From assembly GCA_900298985.1 (NCBI GenBank), contig OMHY01000001.1, positions 1 through 33,663 on the forward strand: a stretch of 33,663 bases of DNA. The letters are read 5' to 3'. This document shows positions 1 through 10,407 of the stretch, in pieces. Each line of letters starts with the position of its first letter. The first letter of the stretch is position 1. The position numbers were made by a program, and so were the translations under genes. A model generated the notes under the pieces. That model did not search any database. It was not told where the DNA came from and was given only the letters and a program-made list of their open reading frames with translations. The DNA is from Streptomycetaceae bacterium (lineage in GTDB: Bacteria; Actinomycetota; Actinomycetes; Nanopelagicales; Nanopelagicaceae).

Positions 1-1
1 A

Positions 2-3000
2 GATTCCGAGAAACAAGGTCGAGGTGAAATTCCCCGAATTTCCGGACTAGAAGAAATTTTTGAAGAGATTTCTCCAATTGAAGATTTTCATGGCGCAATG
101 TCATTGTCATTTTTCAAAACTCAAATTGAATATCCTCGAAATACTGATGGGGATTGTGAAGAACCTGCAATTAATAAATGTGCTAAGTGCCGTGAGGCTT
201 ACATTTTAAAATGTAAAGATCGTGATATGACTTATGCAGCTTCTTTATATGTAGAAGCAGAATTCACCAACAACAATACTGGTGAAATTAAACAACAAAC
301 TGTTTACATGGGTGAATTTCCATTAATGACACCTCGTGGAACCTTTATCGTAAATGGAACTGAACGTGTAGTGGTATCTCAAATTGTTCGTTCCCCTGGC
401 GTTTACTTTGAAAGAGATATTGAAAAAGGTTCTGACAAAGATTTATTCACCGCCAAGATAATTCCAAGTCGTGGTGCTTGGTTAGAGTTTGAAGTAGATA
501 AAAAAGATATGGTTGGAGTGCGCATTGATCGTAAGCGTAAACAATCAGTAACTATTTTCTTAAAGGCACTTGGTTGGACAGATGATCAGATTCGAGAAGA
601 GTTTGGCGATTTTGAATCAATGATGCAAACTTTAGAAAAAGATAATGCACATACTCAAGATGATGCATTGTTAGATATCTATCGCAAAATGCGTCCAGGT
701 GAACCACCAACCAAAGAAGCCGCACAAAACTTAATTGAAAATCTTTACTTCAATGTCAAGAGATATGATTTAGCAAAAGTGGGCCGCTTTAAATTAAATC
801 AAAAATTGGGCTTGGAATTAGATTTAAATAAAGGTTTAATTACTATTGAAGATATTGTGGCCACAATTCGATATTTAGTGTCTCTTCATCGTGGCGATGC
901 CATATTGGAATATGGCAAGCAGGTACGAGTAGAGGTAGATGATATTGACCACTTTGGAAATCGTCGTTTACGTACAGTGGGAGAATTGATTCAAAACCAA
1001 GTACGAACTGGTCTAGGACGTATGGAAAGAGTTGTGCGGGAAAGAATGACAACTCAAGATGTGGAAGCAATTACTCCACAAACATTAATAAACATCAGAC
1101 CAGTAGTTGCATCCATTAAAGAATTTTTTGGAACATCACAACTTTCTCAGTTTATGGATCAAACCAATCCACTTTCAGGTATGACACATAAGCGTCGTCT
1201 ATCAGCACTTGGACCTGGTGGTTTATCTAGAGAACGAGCTGGCTTTGAAGTTCGTGACGTACACCCATCTCACTATGGTCGTATGTGTCCAATTGAAACT
1301 CCAGAAGGTCCAAACATTGGATTGATTGGTTCCTTTGCAACTTATGCAAGAGTTACTCCATTTGGATTTATTGAAACTCCATATCGCAAAGTTGAAAAAG
1401 GTCGAGTCACAGACAAGATTGATTATCTAACTGGTGATGAAGAAGATGAACATATTATTGCGCAAGCAAATGCACCGCTAACTGCTGAAAATCATTTTGC
1501 AGAACCACGTGTTCTAGTTCGTCGTCGTGGTGGCGAAGTTGAATATATCCATGCAGATGAAGTTGATTACATGGATGTTTCACCAAGACAAATGGTTTCA
1601 GTTGCAACTGCAATGATTCCATTCTTGGAACATGATGATGCAAACCGTGCATTGATGGGTTCAAACATGATGCGTCAAGCAGTTCCATTGATTCAAGCAG
1701 AAAGCCCATTAGTTGGAACAGGTATGGAATATCGCGCAGCTATTGATGGCGGCGATGTATTACTTGCAACTAATTCTGGTGTAGTTACTGAAGTTGATGC
1801 AGATGAAGTAACTGTGATGAACGATAATGGAAGTTATCAACGCTACCGCTTAGATAAATTTACTCGCTCCAATCAAGGCACTAGCCGCAACCAAAAAGTA
1901 AGAGTTGCAAAAGGTGATCGAATTGAAGTGGGAACTGTATTGGCTGATGGTCCTTCTACTGATCAAGGTGAGATGGCCTTAGGTAAAAACCTACTTGTTG
2001 CTTTCATGTCTTGGGAAGGTCATAACTATGAAGATGCGATTATCTTGTCCCAAAGACTGGTGCAAGATGATGTATTGACCTCAATACATATTGAAGAATA
2101 TGAAGTAGATGCTCGTGACACAAAGCTGGGACCGGAAGAAATTACTCGTGACATTCCAAATGTTTCCGAAGAAGTGTTGAAGGATTTGGATGAGCGCGGA
2201 ATTATTCGAGTTGGTGCAGATGTGGTGCCCGGAGATATTTTGGTTGGAAAGGTAACACCGAAAGGTGAAACTGAATTAACTCCAGAAGAGCGCTTGCTTC
2301 GTGCAATTTTCGGTGAGAAAGCTCGTGAAGTTCGAGATACCTCTTTGAAAGTCCCGCACGGTGAATCTGGAAAAATTATTGATGTCCGAGTTTTTGATGC
2401 GGAAGATGGATATGAACTACCAGCTGGTGTGAACCAAGTTGTTCGGGTCTATGTAGCTCAAAAACGTAAAATTCAAGATGGGGATAAGTTAGCGGGAAGA
2501 CATGGAAATAAAGGTGTTATTTCTAAGATCTTGCCAGTTGAAGATATGCCATTTCTAGAAGATGGAACACCAGTAGATGTAGTACTAAATCCACTTGGAG
2601 TTCCAGGCCGTATGAATGTGGGCCAAATATTGGAAACACATTTAGGTTGGGTTGCAAAATCAGGTTGGAAAGTTGATTCCAATGAAGATTGGGCAAGCAG
2701 CTTAAAAGAAATTGGTTTAGATACTGCAAATCCGGGCACTCGCGTTGCCACACCTGTTTTTGATGGTGCGAAAGAAGAAGAGTTAATGGGATTGCTGCAC
2801 TCTACTTTGCCAAATAAAGATGGAATTAAATTAGTTGGCGCAAATGGAAAAGCACAACTTTATGATGGTAGAACTGGTGAGCCATATCGTCAACCAATCA
2901 CAGTTGGATATATGTATATCTTGAAGTTACATCACTTGGTAGATGACAAGATTCACGCACGTTCCACCGGTCCATACTCCATGATTACACAACAACCACT

Positions 3001-3361
3001 TGGTGGAAAAGCACAATTCGGTGGTCAGCGATTTGGAGAAATGGAAGTGTGGGCATTGGAAGCTTACGGTGCCGCTTATACCTTACAAGAACTGCTTACA
3101 ATTAAATCTGATGACGTGTTAGGTCGCGTTAAAGTTTATGAAGCAATTGTTAAAGGTGAAAATATTCCAGAACCAGGTATTCCAGAATCATTCAAAGTAT
3201 TGGTTAAGGAAATGCAATCACTATGTCTAAACGTCGAAGTACTTTCATCTGAAGGTGTTGCAATTGAAATGCGTGATACCGATGAAGAAGTATTCCGTAC
3301 CGCTGAAGAACTTGGCATTAACTTGTCTCGCATCGAGCCAAGCAGTGTTGAAGAAGTTTAA
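2..3361 (+). CDS. rpoB: DNA-directed RNA polymerase subunit beta, 5' end truncated by the window edge
   Basis: Frame is open to the window edge ([37 protein letters not shown]...), so the track start at Met98 is internal. Contains [68 protein letters not shown] and [15 protein letters not shown]. Confidence 0.98.
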   Translation, partial: DSEKQGRGEIPRISGLEEIFEEISPIEDFHGAMSLSFFKTQIEYPRNTDGDCEEPAINKCAKCREAYILKCKDRDMTYAASLYVEAEFTNNNTGEIKQQTVYMGEFPLMTPRGTFIVNGTERVVVSQIVRSPGVYFERDIEKGSDKDLFTAKIIPSRGAWLEFEVDKKDMVGVRIDRKRKQSVTIFLKALGWTDDQIREEFGDFESMMQTLEKDNAHTQDDALLDIYRKMRPGEPPTKEAAQNLIENLYFNVKRYDLAKVGRFKLNQKLGLELDLNKGLITIEDIVATIRYLVSLHRGDAILEYGKQVRVEVDDIDHFGNRRLRTVGELIQNQVRTGLGRMERVVRERMTTQDVEAITPQTLINIRPVVASIKEFFGTSQLSQFMDQTNPLSGMTHKRRLSALGPGGLSRERAGFEVRDVHPSHYGRMCPIETPEGPNIGLIGSFATYARVTPFGFIETPYRKVEKGRVTDKIDYLTGDEEDEHIIAQANAPLTAENHFAEPRVLVRRRGGEVEYIHADEVDYMDVSPRQMVSVATAMIPFLEHDDANRALMGSNMMRQAVPLIQAESPLVGTGMEYRAAIDGGDVLLATNSGVVTEVDADEVTVMNDNGSYQRYRLDKFTRSNQGTSRNQKVRVAKGDRIEVGTVLADGPSTDQGEMALGKNLLVAFMSWEGHNYEDAIILSQRLVQDDVLTSIHIEEYEVDARDTKLGPEEITRDIPNVSEEVLKDLDERGIIRVGADVVPGDILVGKVTPKGETELTPEERLLRAIFGEKAREVRDTSLKVPHGESGKIIDVRVFDAEDGYELPAGVNQVVRVYVAQKRKIQDGDKLAGRHGNKGVISKILPVEDMPFLEDGTPVDVVLNPLGVPGRMNVGQILETHLGWVAKSGWKVDSNEDWASSLKEIGLDTANPGTRVATPVFDGAKEEELMGLLHSTLPNKDGIKLVGANGKAQLYDGRTGEPYRQPITVGYMYILKLHHLVDDKIHARSTGPYSMITQQPLGGKAQFGGQRFGEMEVWALEAYGAAYTLQELLTIKSDDVLGRVKVYEAIVKGENIPEPGIPESFKVLVKEMQSLCLNVEVLSSEGVAIEMRDTDEEVFRTAEELGINLSRIEPSSVEEV

Positions 3362-3410
3362 GAAACAGTAAAGCTAGCAGAATTAGAAAAATTAAAGGAT
3401 AGGAAAACTA

Positions 3411-6400
3411 ATGTTAGATGTTAATTTTTTTGACGAATTGCGAATTGGTCTAGCTTCTACTGAAAACATTCGCCAGTGGTCACACGGTGAGGTAAAGAAG
3501 CCAGAAACAATTAACTACCGTACGTTGAAGCCAGAAAAAGATGGTCTCTTTGATGAAAAGATTTTTGGACCAACTCGTGATTGGGAATGTTATTGCGGTA
3601 AATATAAGAGAGTTAGATTCAAAGGAATCATTTGTGAGCGTTGCGGCGTGGAAGTTACTCGTGCCAAGGTTCGACGTGAGCGAATGGGCCATATTGAATT
3701 AGCAGCACCAGTAACACATATTTGGTATTTCAAAGGTGTGCCATCTCGTTTAGGTTACTTATTAGATCTTGCTCCAAAAGATTTAGAAAAAGTAATTTAT
3801 TTTGCTGCATATATGATTACTGAAGTTGATACTGAAGCTCGTGCGGAAGATATGCCAGCTTTAGAAAAGCGTCACTTGGCAGATATCAAGCGAATTGAAA
3901 ACAAAAGAGATGCCGAGGTTGATACTCGTACTAAGAAATTAGAAGAGGATCTATCTGAACTTGAAGGTGAAGGAGCAAAAGCAGAAGCTCGTCGAAAAGT
4001 ACGGGAAGCTGCAGAGCGTGAAATCAAAGCGGTTCGGGATAAAGCACAAAGAGATCTAGATCGTTTAGAGGATGTATGGGTTCGCTTCAAGAATTTGAAA
4101 GTTCAAGATCTTGAAGGTGATGAACAACTTTATCGGGAAATGCGCGATCGCTATGGTGTTTATTTCAAAGGTGACATGGGTGCATCCGCTATTAAGCGTC
4201 GCCTAGAAACTTTTGATTTAGAAGCAGAGTTTGCAGCACTTACAGATCTATCTCAAAATGGAAAAGGTCAAAAGAAGACCCGTGCAATTAAGAGATTGAA
4301 AGTTGTATCTTCATTTCTAAATACTAGAAACCATCCAACCTCAATGGTTTTGGATTGTGTGCCAGTTATTCCACCAGATTTGCGCCCAATGGTGCAATTA
4401 GATGGTGGAAGATTTGCTACCTCTGATTTAAATGATTTGTATCGTCGTGTAATTAACCGCAACAATCGTTTGAAGCGTTTGGTTGATTTAGGTGCACCAG
4501 AAATTATTGTCAACAATGAAAAGCGTATGTTGCAAGAAGCAGTCGATGCTTTGTTTGATAATGGTCGTCGCGGTCGTCCAGTAACTGGACCGGGTAACCG
4601 TGCCTTGAAATCACTTTCTGATATGTTGAAAGGAAAGCAAGGACGTTTCCGTCAAAACCTACTTGGAAAACGTGTAGATTATTCTGGCCGTTCCGTAATT
4701 GTGGTTGGACCACAATTGAAATTACATCAATGCGGTTTGCCAAAACAAATGGCATTGGAATTGTTCAAGCCTTTTGTAATGAAGCGATTGGTTGACTTAA
4801 ATCATGCGCAAAACATTAAATCTGCAAAGAGAATGGTGGAACGTGCACGTCCAGTAGTTTGGGATGTTTTAGAAGAAGTTATTTCAGAGCATCCAGTATT
4901 ACTTAACCGCGCACCGACTTTGCACCGTTTAGGTATTCAAGCATTTGAACCGCAATTAGTTGAAGGTAAAGCTATTCAAATTCACCCATTAGTTTGTACC
5001 GCTTTTAACGCAGACTTTGATGGTGACCAGATGGCAGTTCACCTACCACTTTCTGCAGAAGCACAAGCTGAAGCCAGAATTTTGATGCTTTCTAGTAACA
5101 ATATTCTTTCTCCTGGATCTGGTCGTCCAATTACCACTCCTACCCAGGATATGGTTTTGGGACTTTATTTCTTGACTTCTCTACGTGAAAATCAAGAAGG
5201 AGAAGGTCGTTCATTCTCCTCAGTTGCAGAAGCACTCATGGCTTATGATCAAAGAACATTGTCTTTACAAGCAAAAATTAAAATTGCAGTAAATGTTAAA
5301 GGTCAAAAAGTTGTACGGGAAACTACTTTGGGAAGAGAAATTTTCAATGAAGTTTTGCCAGAAGGTTTCCGTTATGTTGATTACGATGTAACTAAAAAAT
5401 TATTAGGACAAATTGTTGATGATTTGGCTGAAGGATTTCCAAAAGTTGTAGTTGCACAAACACTAGATAACCTAAAGGCTCTAGGCTTCTATTGGGCAAC
5501 TCGTGCTGGCATCACAATTGCTATTGAAGATGTAGTAACTCCAGATCGAAAGAAAGAGATTTTGGAAGGCTATGAAGTCAAAGCAGAAAAAGTTCAATCA
5601 CAATATGAAAAAGGTTTGATTACTGATGATGAACGTCGTCAGGAATTGATTGAGATTTGGACTAGTGCAACTGGTGATGTTGCTAAAGCAATGGAAGATA
5701 ATTTCCCAAAGACCAATCCAGTTTGGATGATGGTTTTCTCTGGTGCGCGTGGAAATATGATGCAAGTTCGTCAAATTGCAGGTATGCGTGGACTAGTTGC
5801 TAACCCAAAGGGTGAAATTATTCCAAGACCTATTAAATCTAACTTCCGTGAAGGACTTTCAGTTTTGGAATACTTCATTGCAACTCACGGTGCTCGTAAA
5901 GGTCTAGCTGATACTGCACTTCGTACTGCAGACTCAGGTTATTTAACTCGTCGTCTTTGCGACGTGGCACAAGATGTAATCATTCGTGAAGAAGATTGCG
6001 GAACTGATCGAGGACTTAACTTAGCAATTGCACGCAGTGTAAATGGCAAGTTAGTAAAAGATGATCATGTCGATACCTCCATCTTTGGTCGCAACTTGGC
6101 AGAGGATGCAGCAGTTGATGGCAAAGTAATTCTTAAAGCTGGAACCGATTTAGGCGATAAGAACATTGATTCTTTAGTTGATGCAGGTATTGCAGAAGTT
6201 AAAGTTCGTTCTGTATTAACTTGCGATAGCAAAGTTGGACAATGTGCAATGTGTTATGGCCGCTCCATGGCAACTGGAAAATTAGTTGATGTGGGTGAAG
6301 CAGTTGGAATTATTGCAGCACAATCTATTGGTGAGCCTGGTACTCAGTTAACAATGCGTACCTTCCACACTGGTGGAGTTGCTGGTGATGACATCACTCA

Positions 6401-7223
6401 TGGTTTGCCTCGTGTAGTTGAGTTGTTTGAAGCTCGTACTCCAAAAGGTGTCGCTCCAATTGCAGAAACTGCCGGTGTAGTTTCCTTCTTGGAAGATGCT
6501 AAAGGCAAGAAAATAATTGTTACTCCAGAAGATGGTGGCGAAGCAGTTGCATATCCAATTACTCGTCGTCAAAAGTTAATGGTTGATGAAAATATGAAGG
6601 TGGGAGTTGGACAACAACTAGTTGTTGGTGCAATTGATCCAAAGCAAGTACTTCGTATTCTTGGACCACGCCAAACTCAAATTCACTTAGTAACTGAAAT
6701 TCAAGAAGTTTATCGTTCACAAGGTGTATCAATTCACGATAAGCACATTGAAATTATTGTGCGCCAAATGTTAAAGCGCATTACAGTTCTAGAACCTGGT
6801 GATACTGATTTGCTTCCTGGTGAATTAGTAGAGCGTCAACGATTTGAAAATGAAAATCGTCGCGTGGTTGCAACTGGTGGAAAAGCAGCATCTGGTCGTC
6901 CAGAGTTAATGGGTATTACCAAAGCATCTTTGGCTACTGATTCCTGGTTATCTGCCGCTTCCTTCCAAGAAACTACTAAGGTTCTTACTGATGCAGCTTT
7001 GTCAGAAAAGAGCGATCCACTTCTTGGTCTAAAAGAAAACGTCATCATTGGTAAGTTGATTCCTGCCGGTACTGGTTTAGCTCGTTATCGCAACGTTAAA
7101 GTTGAACCTACTGAGGAAGCAAAGGCTGCGGTTTACGCTGCTTATGATGAGTTTGAATACACTCCATTTGAATCCAAAGGATCAGGTGAAGCTGTTCGAC
7201 TTGATGATCTAGAAGTTCGTTAA
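3411..7223 (+). CDS. rpoC: DNA-directed RNA polymerase subunit beta'
   Basis: [16 protein letters not shown] catalytic motif, N-terminal zinc ribbon [23 protein letters not shown], follows rpoB. Confidence 0.98.
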   Translation: MLDVNFFDELRIGLASTENIRQWSHGEVKKPETINYRTLKPEKDGLFDEKIFGPTRDWECYCGKYKRVRFKGIICERCGVEVTRAKVRRERMGHIELAAPVTHIWYFKGVPSRLGYLLDLAPKDLEKVIYFAAYMITEVDTEARAEDMPALEKRHLADIKRIENKRDAEVDTRTKKLEEDLSELEGEGAKAEARRKVREAAEREIKAVRDKAQRDLDRLEDVWVRFKNLKVQDLEGDEQLYREMRDRYGVYFKGDMGASAIKRRLETFDLEAEFAALTDLSQNGKGQKKTRAIKRLKVVSSFLNTRNHPTSMVLDCVPVIPPDLRPMVQLDGGRFATSDLNDLYRRVINRNNRLKRLVDLGAPEIIVNNEKRMLQEAVDALFDNGRRGRPVTGPGNRALKSLSDMLKGKQGRFRQNLLGKRVDYSGRSVIVVGPQLKLHQCGLPKQMALELFKPFVMKRLVDLNHAQNIKSAKRMVERARPVVWDVLEEVISEHPVLLNRAPTLHRLGIQAFEPQLVEGKAIQIHPLVCTAFNADFDGDQMAVHLPLSAEAQAEARILMLSSNNILSPGSGRPITTPTQDMVLGLYFLTSLRENQEGEGRSFSSVAEALMAYDQRTLSLQAKIKIAVNVKGQKVVRETTLGREIFNEVLPEGFRYVDYDVTKKLLGQIVDDLAEGFPKVVVAQTLDNLKALGFYWATRAGITIAIEDVVTPDRKKEILEGYEVKAEKVQSQYEKGLITDDERRQELIEIWTSATGDVAKAMEDNFPKTNPVWMMVFSGARGNMMQVRQIAGMRGLVANPKGEIIPRPIKSNFREGLSVLEYFIATHGARKGLADTALRTADSGYLTRRLCDVAQDVIIREEDCGTDRGLNLAIARSVNGKLVKDDHVDTSIFGRNLAEDAAVDGKVILKAGTDLGDKNIDSLVDAGIAEVKVRSVLTCDSKVGQCAMCYGRSMATGKLVDVGEAVGIIAAQSIGEPGTQLTMRTFHTGGVAGDDITHGLPRVVELFEARTPKGVAPIAETAGVVSFLEDAKGKKIIVTPEDGGEAVAYPITRRQKLMVDENMKVGVGQQLVVGAIDPKQVLRILGPRQTQIHLVTEIQEVYRSQGVSIHDKHIEIIVRQMLKRITVLEPGDTDLLPGELVERQRFENENRRVVATGGKAASGRPELMGITKASLATDSWLSAASFQETTKVLTDAALSEKSDPLLGLKENVIIGKLIPAGTGLARYRNVKVEPTEEAKAAVYAAYDEFEYTPFESKGSGEAVRLDDLEVR

Positions 7224-7242
7224 TAAAACTTACTTTCTAATT

Positions 7243-7275
7243 AAAAAGCACTGGGTGAAAATCCAGTGCTTTTTT
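7243..7275 (+). terminator. Rho-independent terminator after rpoC
   Basis: AAAAAGCACTGG-GTGAAAAT-CCAGTGCTTTTTT: perfect stem followed by a T run. Confidence 0.85.
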
Positions 7276-7329
7276 CTTGTTACTATTAATTACTTGCTAA
7301 CTGCAATTTAAAAGATTAAAGGAATTAAA

Positions 7330-7794
7330 TTGGAACTTACCCCCGCTAGTTACACAGTAACTCGATTAATTAATTCACCAATTGAAAATGTTTATGAGGC
7401 ATGGACCAACCCCGATCAATTAGCTACTTGGTACGGACCAGTTGGTTTAACTTGCCCGAGAGAATCGGTAACTCTGGATGTGAAAGTTGGTGGAAATTGG
7501 AGTGCCACAGTTGTTGATCCAACTGGCGGTCAACATCAATTCAAAGGGGAGTTTCGAGAGGTAATTCCATTGGAAAAACTCATCTACACTTTAGATTATT
7601 CAAATCCGGCAATGCCAAATATGCCTAAATATCCAGATGGTTTGCATGAAGTAGTTACCTTAACTTTTGAGAATAAAAATGGTTCTACTCAACTAACATT
7701 TCATCAAGATGGTTTTCTTCCTGAGAAACAAGTCCCACTTGCTCAAGCAGGTATGGAAAGTTATTTTGATTCTTTGGTTAATTTTCTTAATTAA
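7330..7794 (+). CDS. SRPBCC/AHSA1-family (START-like) protein
   Basis: TTG start with upstream AAAGGAA. VTRLINSPIENVYEAWTNPDQLATWYGPVGLTCPRESVTLDVKVGGNWS is typical of the AHSA1/SRPBCC family. Confidence 0.85.
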   Translation: MELTPASYTVTRLINSPIENVYEAWTNPDQLATWYGPVGLTCPRESVTLDVKVGGNWSATVVDPTGGQHQFKGEFREVIPLEKLIYTLDYSNPAMPNMPKYPDGLHEVVTLTFENKNGSTQLTFHQDGFLPEKQVPLAQAGMESYFDSLVNFLN

Positions 7795-7821
7795 ATTCTA
7801 GAATTGAGGTAGGTTATTAAA

Positions 7822-7959
7822 GTGGAAAACAAAGATTCAAACAACAATCAAACTCCTTCCAATTCATCAAACAGTGATAAAAGAATTCCGAGAAGTGTTC
7901 CCAAGCCTATAATGAAAACTTTGAATAAAGGTATCAGCCTTAATCAGCTTGGTAAGTAA
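7822..7959 (+). CDS. Small hypothetical protein (45 aa), absent from the supplied ORF track
   Basis: GTG start preceded by GAGGTAGG. Encodes MENKDSNNNQTPSNSSNSDKRIPRSVPKPIMKTLNKGISLNQLGK; its stop lies one base from the end of the convergent GNAT gene. Confidence 0.5.
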   Translation: MENKDSNNNQTPSNSSNSDKRIPRSVPKPIMKTLNKGISLNQLGK

Positions 7960-7960
7960 T

Positions 7961-8722
7961 TTATAGTTTTGAATAATAGACAAACTCATCAACCAAAGTA
8001 AAACCAACTGATTCATAAACATGCTTGGCAGTATCATTAAAATGCCAAACCCCAAGACATAGATCCGGATAACCTAAATGGTAAGAGGTAGCGACCAAAC
8101 GATTTACAAACTCTTTACCTATACCTTTTCCACGAAGATTTTGATTTACTGCAATGGATTGCGCAGCTAATTTCCCTGATTCCCATTTAGATAGCGCACC
8201 AATAGCAACAATTTCATCTGCCCCATCTAGCATCGCAGCCCAGCATTGAACCTCTTCTTCGCCTGGCCAAGTGGAAGCTCCATCAAAGTTTTCCTCTAAG
8301 AATTTCTTTATTTTTGGAAAATGTTCTGGAGAGTTCAAATTGTCTAGTGGTGTTAAAGAAGCATGATTTTTGGTATTAATAAGGTATGCATCCCAGCGCC
8401 CATCTTCAACAAAGGTCTTATCTGCTACCGTTTTCAGGAAATCTGGATCTTTGGCATTTGCAGAGATGGAAAAATGGTTCCAATTAGAATTGAAAGGGGC
8501 ATCTTCCCCAACACCCATTCCATAGAGGCCTTTTTCACCATCTTTTCGGGTTGCGCTAAAACTAGAATTCTTTATTGAGGCCTCAACAAAATGCTCTTTG
8601 GGGAACCAAAACTCTAGAAAATTAGGGGAGCCATAAAGTTCATAGGCCCAATGTAAAGAAATCTCATAACTCTTAGTGGTTAAGGCTTGCGACATTAGTA
8701 AATAATAGGATTTTTCAGACAA
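7961..8722 (-). CDS. GNAT-family N-acetyltransferase (start may be the internal Met at MSQALTTKSYE)
   Basis: C-terminal GNAT pattern SIAVNQNLRGKGIGKEFVNRLVATSYHLGYPDLCLGVWHFNDTAKHVYESVGF. Confidence 0.8.
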   Translation of the reverse strand: MSEKSYYLLMSQALTTKSYEISLHWAYELYGSPNFLEFWFPKEHFVEASIKNSSFSATRKDGEKGLYGMGVGEDAPFNSNWNHFSISANAKDPDFLKTVADKTFVEDGRWDAYLINTKNHASLTPLDNLNSPEHFPKIKKFLEENFDGASTWPGEEEVQCWAAMLDGADEIVAIGALSKWESGKLAAQSIAVNQNLRGKGIGKEFVNRLVATSYHLGYPDLCLGVWHFNDTAKHVYESVGFTLVDEFVYYSKL

Positions 8723-8958
8723 TAAGCAAAATAAATCCTTGCCGAAATCTACAATCTAGTTAGATTCCAAATAATGTAATCATTATTAATGGAAGGTAGT
8801 ACATTGAAAAAAGTATTAATAAAACAAACTAAAAACTAATGTATAAGCTTGATAAACCATTTGGAGCTCACTTCAAAAATAACTAGACAATCAAAAAATA
8901 GAACTAATTAGAAGTAGAAAATTAAAAATCATAATTTTATATGAAACTAGACCTAAAC

Positions 8959-9057
8959 TCATAAAACAAATAAGAGTAACCCGGCTACAGGAATTAATAG
9001 AATACCAAAAGTCCAAATTATCCAAAATATGGTATTTCTATTTGTCGTACTGAACAC
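8959..9057 (-). CDS. Possible very small single-TM peptide (32 aa) or remnant
   Basis: GTG-initiated frame MFSTTNRNTIFWIIWTFGILLIPVAGLLLFVL*. Strongly hydrophobic; no clear Shine-Dalgarno. Confidence 0.25.
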   Translation of the reverse strand: MFSTTNRNTIFWIIWTFGILLIPVAGLLLFVL

Positions 9058-9114
9058 TTACATTTGTTGCCTAAGCCAACGCCTTGGATCAATTTTCATA
9101 GAGAAGGAAAAAAT

Positions 9115-10359
9115 TTGATTAAAAAACTTACTTTGATAAAGATAAACAATTTTGACAAGTTTGAAATTACAGATAATAGCTTTAATATAAATAAAATAGA
9201 AAATGATAAATATGCAAATTTCAACTTAGTTTTTGGATTTAATGGCTCAGGCAAAACCACCATAAGTAAATCTTTATCACTATATAGTCCAAATAATTGG
9301 ATGTCAGATGAACTAAAAACTGAATTAGCAAAGGGCCTTGGGATTGAAAATGCTGGAAGTGAGATTCGCCTAAATAATTCAAATAACACCATCAGAACAA
9401 TAAACAACTTTCCCATAAAAAATATATTTGTGTTCAATAAAGAATTTGTTAACAGTCACGTATTCAATGGTGTTGAAGATAGAAAAAGCACAGTAAATCA
9501 AAAAGGTGCTAAGATAAAAAGTACCACCTTGAAAGATTTAGAAAAAAATATTATAGAGGCCAACAAAAAAATCAAGGAGCTCCAAGATAAGCAAAATAAT
9601 ATTAATGAAAAATTGAACTTATACCTCTTAGAAGGTCAAGAAAAATTGAGGATATATCTAGATTATGGGGCAAAGTTAACTCACAAAAAAATAGAAGAAT
9701 TCGTGAACGTAGAACTAGTTGACCTAGTGACAGCAGAAGGGGAAATTGAAGTAAAAGGAAATCTATTCAAAAATTCCAAATTCGAAGATCGGATATCTGA
9801 AAATTTGTCAAGATTGCATAAGATAACATTGGATTTTCAGGTCGAAAATTATGAATCAATTTTAGCCTTTTTATCAAAATCGACAGGTGACAAAATTGCT
9901 ACTGATTTACGAGAGCGTCTTGAAATTTTGAAAATAGATTATGAAGAGTCTTCGATCGGAGACTGGATTAAAACTTCTCAAAAATTGTTAACGTTAGTTC
10001 ATACTAGTGATAAAGACTTTTGCCCCACTTGTGGAAGTAACATCAAATTAATTTTGGAAGACTTAATTGGTGACTATGATAGATATTTTCAGATTTCAGA
10101 TATACATTTCTCTTCAACTCTAAGCTCATTTAAAGATGTTTTTAGATCATTTAGTTCTTTATTAAAAGAGGCATTGATTCAGATTGAAAATTTAAAGATG
10201 ATTTACCAAATATTTGACAATCAAGACGTAATTTTGAACATACGACAACTGGAAAATCGAATAAACAATCATTTAGCCTTTGTATCTGATTTTGAAAATT
10301 CACTTGTGGAAAAAGAGGCAAACCCAACAAAATCTAAATTTATAAAACTACCAACTTAG
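9115..10359 (+). CDS. N-terminal fragment of the AAA ATPase (Walker A, coiled coil, CPTC); the track start at 9064 is probably too early
   Basis: GAGAAGGA upstream of TTG 9115; LIKKLTLIKINNFDKFEI... then FGFNGSGKTTISKSL. Confidence 0.7.
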   Translation: MIKKLTLIKINNFDKFEITDNSFNINKIENDKYANFNLVFGFNGSGKTTISKSLSLYSPNNWMSDELKTELAKGLGIENAGSEIRLNNSNNTIRTINNFPIKNIFVFNKEFVNSHVFNGVEDRKSTVNQKGAKIKSTTLKDLEKNIIEANKKIKELQDKQNNINEKLNLYLLEGQEKLRIYLDYGAKLTHKKIEEFVNVELVDLVTAEGEIEVKGNLFKNSKFEDRISENLSRLHKITLDFQVENYESILAFLSKSTGDKIATDLRERLEILKIDYEESSIGDWIKTSQKLLTLVHTSDKDFCPTCGSNIKLILEDLIGDYDRYFQISDIHFSSTLSSFKDVFRSFSSLLKEALIQIENLKMIYQIFDNQDVILNIRQLENRINNHLAFVSDFENSLVEKEANPTKSKFIKLPT

Positions 10360-10407
10360 AATGGGTGCGTAGATGTCCATAGAAATGTAGTAGATACATT
10401 AAACTTA

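Noticed and set aside
843-6572. Numerous 60-92 aa antisense ORFs inside rpoB/rpoC
   Set aside because: All are embedded in conserved coding sequence, with no recognisable domains; shadow ORFs.
8363-8578. 71-aa + strand ORF within the GNAT gene
   Set aside because: Antisense to a convincing GNAT domain; no SD or homology signal.
9064-9114. Upstream TTG start of the ATPase ORF (MLPKPTPWINFHREGKN...)
   Set aside because: No SD there; TTG 9115 has GAGAAGGA at correct spacing and begins the usual L-I-K-I-x-N-F-x-x-F entry of the ATPase fold.
10357-10359. Genome-wide amber recoding as explanation of the in-frame TAG
   Set aside because: rpsG (13000-13002) and rplE (23244-23246) end with TAG at the expected C-termini, so TAG is used as a stop in this genome.
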